Source: Mimachlamys varia (taxonomy: Eukaryota > Mollusca > Bivalvia > Pectinida > Pectinidae). From it: a stretch of DNA of 64,000 nucleotides. Numbering within the stretch: position 1 is the stretch's first letter; every line of letters starts with the position of its first letter. The position numbers and the translations under genes were made by a program. Where the stretch lies: NCBI GenBank assembly GCA_947623455.1, contig OX392533.1, forward strand, positions 33,292,229 to 33,356,228, written 5' to 3'. Below, piece by piece: positions 59,985 to 64,000 of the stretch. The notes under the pieces were generated by a model, which saw nothing but the letters and a program-made list of their open reading frames with translations, ran no database searches and was not told the DNA's origin.

Positions 59985-60151
59985 GTCACACCACTCGTGG
60001 TTATTGGATATGGAATTTATTTCACTCTCGTTAATTATTTTCTAAAAGTAACAAAATTCACTCGCTAAAGCTCGTGTCTTTTGTAACTTTTAAAAGATAA
60101 TTTACTCGAGTGAAATCAATTCCATATCCAACATCCACTCGTTGTGTAACC
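59985..60151. mobile_element. Palindromic MITE-like element E2
   Basis: The left arm ggatatggaatttatttcac and the right arm gtgaaatcaattccatatcc are inverted. Inner arms tctaaaagtaacaaaa and cttttgtaacttttaaaa also pair. The ends accactcg / cactcgttgtg mirror each other imperfectly. It belongs with E1 (46574) by shared atatggaattt and ttcactcg motifs. Confidence 0.75.
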
Positions 60152-61059
60152 TCTATTTATCGGGTTCCTTTCACTAACATGCTCACCAATCTTAAGCTTT
60201 AAAGCACCAGCGGCACTTGACGAAGTTTGTAAACAAGTTTTGCAAGATGGCGGTCATGTTAGGTTTCGGACCCGCCAGAAAATAAAAACAACTTTATCAG
60301 GACCACGTTTGGATCAATTCAAGCATAATTCAGCTCAGACCAATTAGTGGAACTTCAGTAGAAGAAGTGTTTTGTAGATTGCGTAATCCTGTTCAACAAA
60401 AGGCCACCATGGCTGCAATATTGAAACTGCAATGAGGCAAAAATTAACAACTTCAATGAGGCAAAAATTAACAACTTCAATGAGGCAAAAATTAACAACT
60501 TCAATGAGGCAAAAATTAACAACTTCAATGAGGCAAAAAAAAAAAAAAGATAATTTGCAGGTTTCCTTTCTTAAACATCTTCATCAAATTTGCAGCTAAA
60601 TGGCACCAATCGAAATTCAGAAGTTTAAACTGTGTTTTTCAAGGTGGCAGCCATGGCAGCTATTTTGAATTTAAGACCGACATGAAAAATCAAAACTCTT
60701 GGTCAGGACCATCCCAGAACCATTTTGAATCAAAACTGGTGGAATTTGGGCGTGTAAAGTTTATGCTCGGTGCAGGACGACGGACAAAGCACCATATATA
60801 TAGGTCATACTGACATTTCGGGTAAGATGACCTGATGATAACTTTCCACTTAAACATGTGTTGGGAACAGCCGTTTTATCAAATCCCCCTCCTTTCAGCT
60901 TAACCATATACACTCCAATACTACCAGCAATATGCCTTAAAGTGGACCATAGTCCGATGACTTGTGTATGTTTCGTTGGAACTATAAGCATATCTTAAAA
61001 TGAAAACCTTATTTTGATATCAACTTTGAACTTCCATTATCACTCCTGATCAAGGATAG
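60152..61059. other. Decayed interspersed repeat containing a fresh tandem array
   Basis: The blocks caagatggcggtcatgtt (60243), ggatcaattcaagcataatt (60311), aaggtggcagccatggcagc (60641), actcttggtcaggaccatcc (60696) and tgcaggacgacggacaaagc (60770) form a pattern I associate with a widespread marine-invertebrate repeat. The 24-bp array at 60431 interrupts it. No gene recognised. Confidence 0.5.
60431..60540. repeat. 24-bp tandem array, about 4.5 perfect units
   Basis: The unit aatgaggcaaaaattaacaa followed by cttc repeats at 60431, 60455, 60479 and 60503, with a partial unit at 60527 that runs into poly-A. The units are identical, which implies a recent expansion or an assembly or polymerase artefact. 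Confidence 0.95.
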
Positions 61060-61364
61060 CTGATGTCTTCTCCTCTGTTGTTGTTTGTAGATCGCCCTCA
61101 TTCGTCCCTGTTGTTGTTGTTCGTAGATCGCCCTCATTCTTCTCCTCTGTTGTTGTTCGTAGATCGCCCTCATTCGTCCCTGTTGTTGTTGTTCGTAGAT
61201 CGCCCTCATTCGTCTCTCTTGTTGTTGTTCGTAGATCGCCTTCATTCTTCTCCTCTGTTGTTGTTTGTATATCGCCCTCATTCTTCTCCTCTGTTGTTGT
61301 TTGTAGACCGCCCTCATTCTTCTCCTCTGTTGTTGTTTGTAGACCGCCCTCATTCTTCTCCTCT

Positions 61365-62345
61365 GTTCATGTTCGTAGATTTCCCTCATTCTTCTCCTCT
61401 GTTGTTGTTCGTACATCGCCCTCATTCTTCTCCTCTGTTGTTGTTTGTATATCGCCCTCATTCTTCTCCTCTGTTGTTGTTTGTAGACCGCCCTCATTCT
61501 TCTCCTCTGTTGTTGTTTGTAGACCGCCCTCATTCTTCTCCTCTGTTGTTGTTCGTAGATCGCCCTCATTCGTCTCTCTTGTTGTTGTTCGTAGATCGCC
61601 CTCATTCGTCTCTCTTGTTGTTGTTCGTAGATCGCCTTCATTCTTCTCCTCTGTTGTTGTTTGTATATCGCCCTCATTCTTCTCCTCTGTTGTTGTTTGT
61701 AGACCGCCCTCATTCTTCTCCTCTGTTGTTGTTTGTAGACCGCCCTCATTCTTCTCCTCTGTTCATGTTCGTAGATTTCCCTCATTCTTCTCCTCTGTAG
61801 TTGTTCGTACATCGCCCTCATTCTTCTCCTCTGTTGTTGTTTGTATATCGCCCTCATTCTTCTCCTCTGTTGTTGTTTGTAGACCGCCCTCATTCTTCTC
61901 CTCTGTTGTTGTTTGTAGACCGCCCTCATTCTTCTCCTCTGTTCATGTTCGTAGATTTCCCTCATTCTTCTCCTCTGTTGTTGTTCGTACATCGCCCTCA
62001 TTCTTCTCCTCTGTTGTTGTTTGTAGATCGCCCTCATTCTTCTTCTTTGTTGATGTTCGTAGACCACCCTCATTCTTCTCCTCTGTTGTTGTTCGTACAT
62101 CGCCCTAATTCTTCTCCTCTGTTGTTGTTTGTAGATCGCCCTCATTCGTTCCTGTTGTTGTTGTTCGTAGATCGCCCTCATTCTTCTCCTCTGTTGTTGT
62201 TCGTAGATCGCCCTCATTCGTCCCTGTTGTTGTTGTTCGTAGATCGCCCTCATTCTTCTCCTTTGTTGTTGTTTGTAGACCGCCCTCATTCTTCTCCTTT
62301 GTTCATGTTCGTAGATTTCCCTCATTCTTCTCCTCTGTTGTTGTT
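61365..62345. repeat. Higher-order repeat block within the 36-bp array
   Basis: The diagnostic variant gttcatgttcgtagatttcc occurs at 61365, 61761, 61941 and 62301. These spacings are 396, 180 and 360 bp, that is 11, 5 and 10 units. The 180-bp blocks starting near 61741 and 61921 are almost identical, differing at only a few bases, including the T to A change that makes the TAG at 61798. This shows amplification of multi-unit blocks, as expected from unequal exchange. Confidence 0.85.
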
Positions 62346-62539
62346 CGTACATCGCCCTCATTCTTCTCCTCTGTTGTTGTTTGTAGATCGCCCTCATTCT
62401 TCTCCTTTGTTGATGTTCGTAGACCACCCTCATTCTTCTCCTCTGTTGTTGTTCGTACATCGCCCTAATTCTTCTCCTCTGTTGTTGTTTGTAGATCGTC
62501 CTCATTCTTCTCCTCTGTTGTTGTTTGTAGATCGCCCTC

Positions 62540-62840
62540 ATTCTTCTCCTCTGTTGTTCTCTAGATCGCTTTCATTCTTCTCTGTTGTTGTTTGTAGATC
62601 TCCCTCATTTTTCTCCTCACCTGTTGTTCGTAGATCGTCCGAAATCTTCTCCTCTGTTGTTGTTTGTAGATCGACCACATTCTTCTCCTTTGTTGTTGTT
62701 CGTAGATCGCCCTCATTCGTCTCCAATTTTGTTGTTTGTAGATCGCCCTAATTCTTATATTTTGTTGTTGTTCATAGATCGTCTTCAATCTTCTCCTCTG
62801 TTGTTGTTCTTATTTCCCTATTTCTTATCCTCTGTGATTG
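62540..62840. repeat. Degenerate, frame-shifted sector of the 36-bp array
   Basis: Units here carry several indels (for example ctgttgttctctagatcg at 62551 and ctcacctgttgttcgtag at 62615), so every long open frame on either strand ends or changes frame in this sector. This is the main argument against one continuous protein spanning the array. Confidence 0.85.
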
Positions 62841-64000
62841 TTCGTAGATGGTCCACATTTTTCTCCTCTGTTGTTGTTCGTAGATCGCCCTCATTCTTTT
62901 CCTCTGTTGTTGTTCGTAGATCGCCCTCATTCTTCTCCTCTGTTGTTGTTCGTAGATCGACTGCATTCTTCTCTTTTGTTGTTGTTTGTAAATCGCCCTC
63001 GTTCTTCTCCTATGTTGATGTTCGTAGATCGCCCTCATTCTTCTCCTCTGTTGTTATTCGTATATCACCCTCATTCTTCTCCTCTGTTTATGTTCGTAAA
63101 TCGACCTCATTTTTCTTCCCTGTTGTTGTTAGTAGATCGCCTTCATTCTTGGCCTTTGTTGTTGTTCGTAGATCGTCTTCATTCTTATCTCCTGTTGCTG
63201 TTCGTAGATCGCCCTCATTCTTATCTCCTGTTGTTGTTCGCAGATCGCTTTCATTCTTCTCCACTGTTGTTGTTTGTAGATCGCCCTCATTCTTCTCCTC
63301 TGTTGTTGTTCGTAGATCGCCCTCATTCTTCTCCTCTGTTGTTGTTCGTAGATCGCCCTCATTCTTCTCCTTTGTTGTTGTTCGTAGATCGCCCTCATTC
63401 TTCTCCTCTGTTGTTGTTCGTAGATCGTCTTCATTCTTCTCCTTTGTTGTTGTTCGTAGATCGCCCTCATTCTTCTCCTTTGTTGTTGTTCGTAAATCGC
63501 CCTCATTCTTCTCCTTTGTTGTTGTTCGTAGATCGTCTTCATTCTTCTCCTCTGTTGTTGTTCGTAGATCGTCTTCATTCTTCTCCTCTGTCGTTGTTCG
63601 TAGATCGCCCTCATTCTTCTCTTCTGTTGTTGTTCGTAGATCGTCTTCATTCTTCTCCTCTGTGGTTGTTTGTAGATCGCCCTCATTCTTCTCCTCTGTT
63701 GCCGTTTGTAGATCACCCTCATTCTTCTCGTTTGTTGTTGTTCGTAGATCGCCCTCATTCTTCTCGTTTGTTGTTGTTCGTAGATCGCCCGTATTCTTTT
63801 CTTCTGTTGTTTGTATATCGCCCCCATTCTTCTCCTCTGTTGTTGTTTGTAGATCGCCCTCATTCTTATCTCCTGTTGATGTTCGTAGATCGCCCTCATT
63901 CTTATATCCTGTTGTTGTTCCCAGATCGCTTTCATTCTTCTCTGTTGATGTTTTAAGATCGCCCTCATTCTTCTCCTCTGTTGTTGTTCGTAGATCGTCC

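Larger units (their letters stand above)
61060..64000. repeat. 36-bp minisatellite, about 80 units, runs past the window edge
   Basis: The unit is 36 bp, built from ttcttctcctctgttgttg followed by ttcgtagatcgccctca. As period 36 is divisible by three, both strands stay open. The plus frame reads SSPLLLFVDRPH repeats and the minus frame reads MRAIYEQQQRRR repeats (510 codons at 61009-62541 and 279 codons at 63129-63968). The plus frame has one in-frame TAG at 61798-61800, and frames shift between about 62540 and 62840. Frequent variants (ttcgta to ttTgta; gatcg to gaccg) fit CpG decay or transitions. I annotate a satellite, not a gene. A Gln/Arg-rich coiled-coil product from the minus strand cannot be excluded but has no independent support. 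Confidence 0.97.

Noticed and set aside
61009..62541. Minus-strand 510-codon open frame (MRAIYEQQQRRR repeats) as a gene
   Set aside because: It starts at an arbitrary repeat Met, has no unique N-terminal domain, and its frame is an expected result of a 36-bp period. Kept as an open question in the findings.
61060..64000. CRISPR array
   Set aside because: Units are contiguous with no spacers, and the context is a eukaryotic genome.

Overview
The window looks like an AT-rich, intron-era animal genome, most probably a marine bivalve mollusc. This rests on three things: one intronless nicotinic-acetylcholine-receptor-like subunit gene (a family hugely expanded in lophotrochozoans, including by retroposition), several tRNA-headed SINE families with the 'tttctccgggtactccgg' type core familiar from molluscan and fish SINEs, and many short inverted-repeat (MITE-like) elements. 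There are no bacterial operons, rRNA genes, CRISPR arrays or convincing prokaryotic signals. The species assignment is inference; only the animal-type content is seen directly.

Layout: positions 688-2085 hold the only protein-coding gene I can defend, a 465-residue Cys-loop receptor subunit with signal peptide, Cys-loop, four membrane segments and a long cytoplasmic loop. It lacks key aromatic and vicinal-cysteine residues of an acetylcholine-binding alpha subunit. From about 2.1 kb to 61 kb the sequence is a gene desert packed with repeats. I recognise: (A) a tRNA-derived SINE (seven copies plus a tail fragment); (B-SINE) a second tRNA-derived SINE sharing its core with A (four copies plus one decayed); a third, different SINE at 38.2 kb; a dispersed 'Family B' element (about ten copies, 250-480 bp) with a conserved terminal motif; a dispersed 'Family C' element (five copies); a duplicated 580-bp 'Family D' element containing a long hairpin; and about ten separate inverted-repeat elements at 3.2, 16.0, 27.6, 32.9, 35.4, 46.6, 53.0, 58.5, 59.7 and 60.0 kb. 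One of these (27.6 kb) sits inside a SINE-A copy with a probable 5-bp target duplication, giving a relative insertion order.

The last 2.9 kb (61.06 kb to the window edge) is a 36-bp minisatellite of about 80 units with higher-order structure. Because 36 is divisible by three, both strands stay open for hundreds of codons; I regard the long open frames there as by-products of repeat periodicity, not established genes.

Family names A, B, B-SINE, C, D and E are local labels. Repeat boundaries are read by eye and are good to roughly 5-20 bases unless an inverted repeat fixes them. For repeat families the strand given is the orientation defined in the entry. No known gene partners lie near the receptor gene, so no pathway or operon context can be given.
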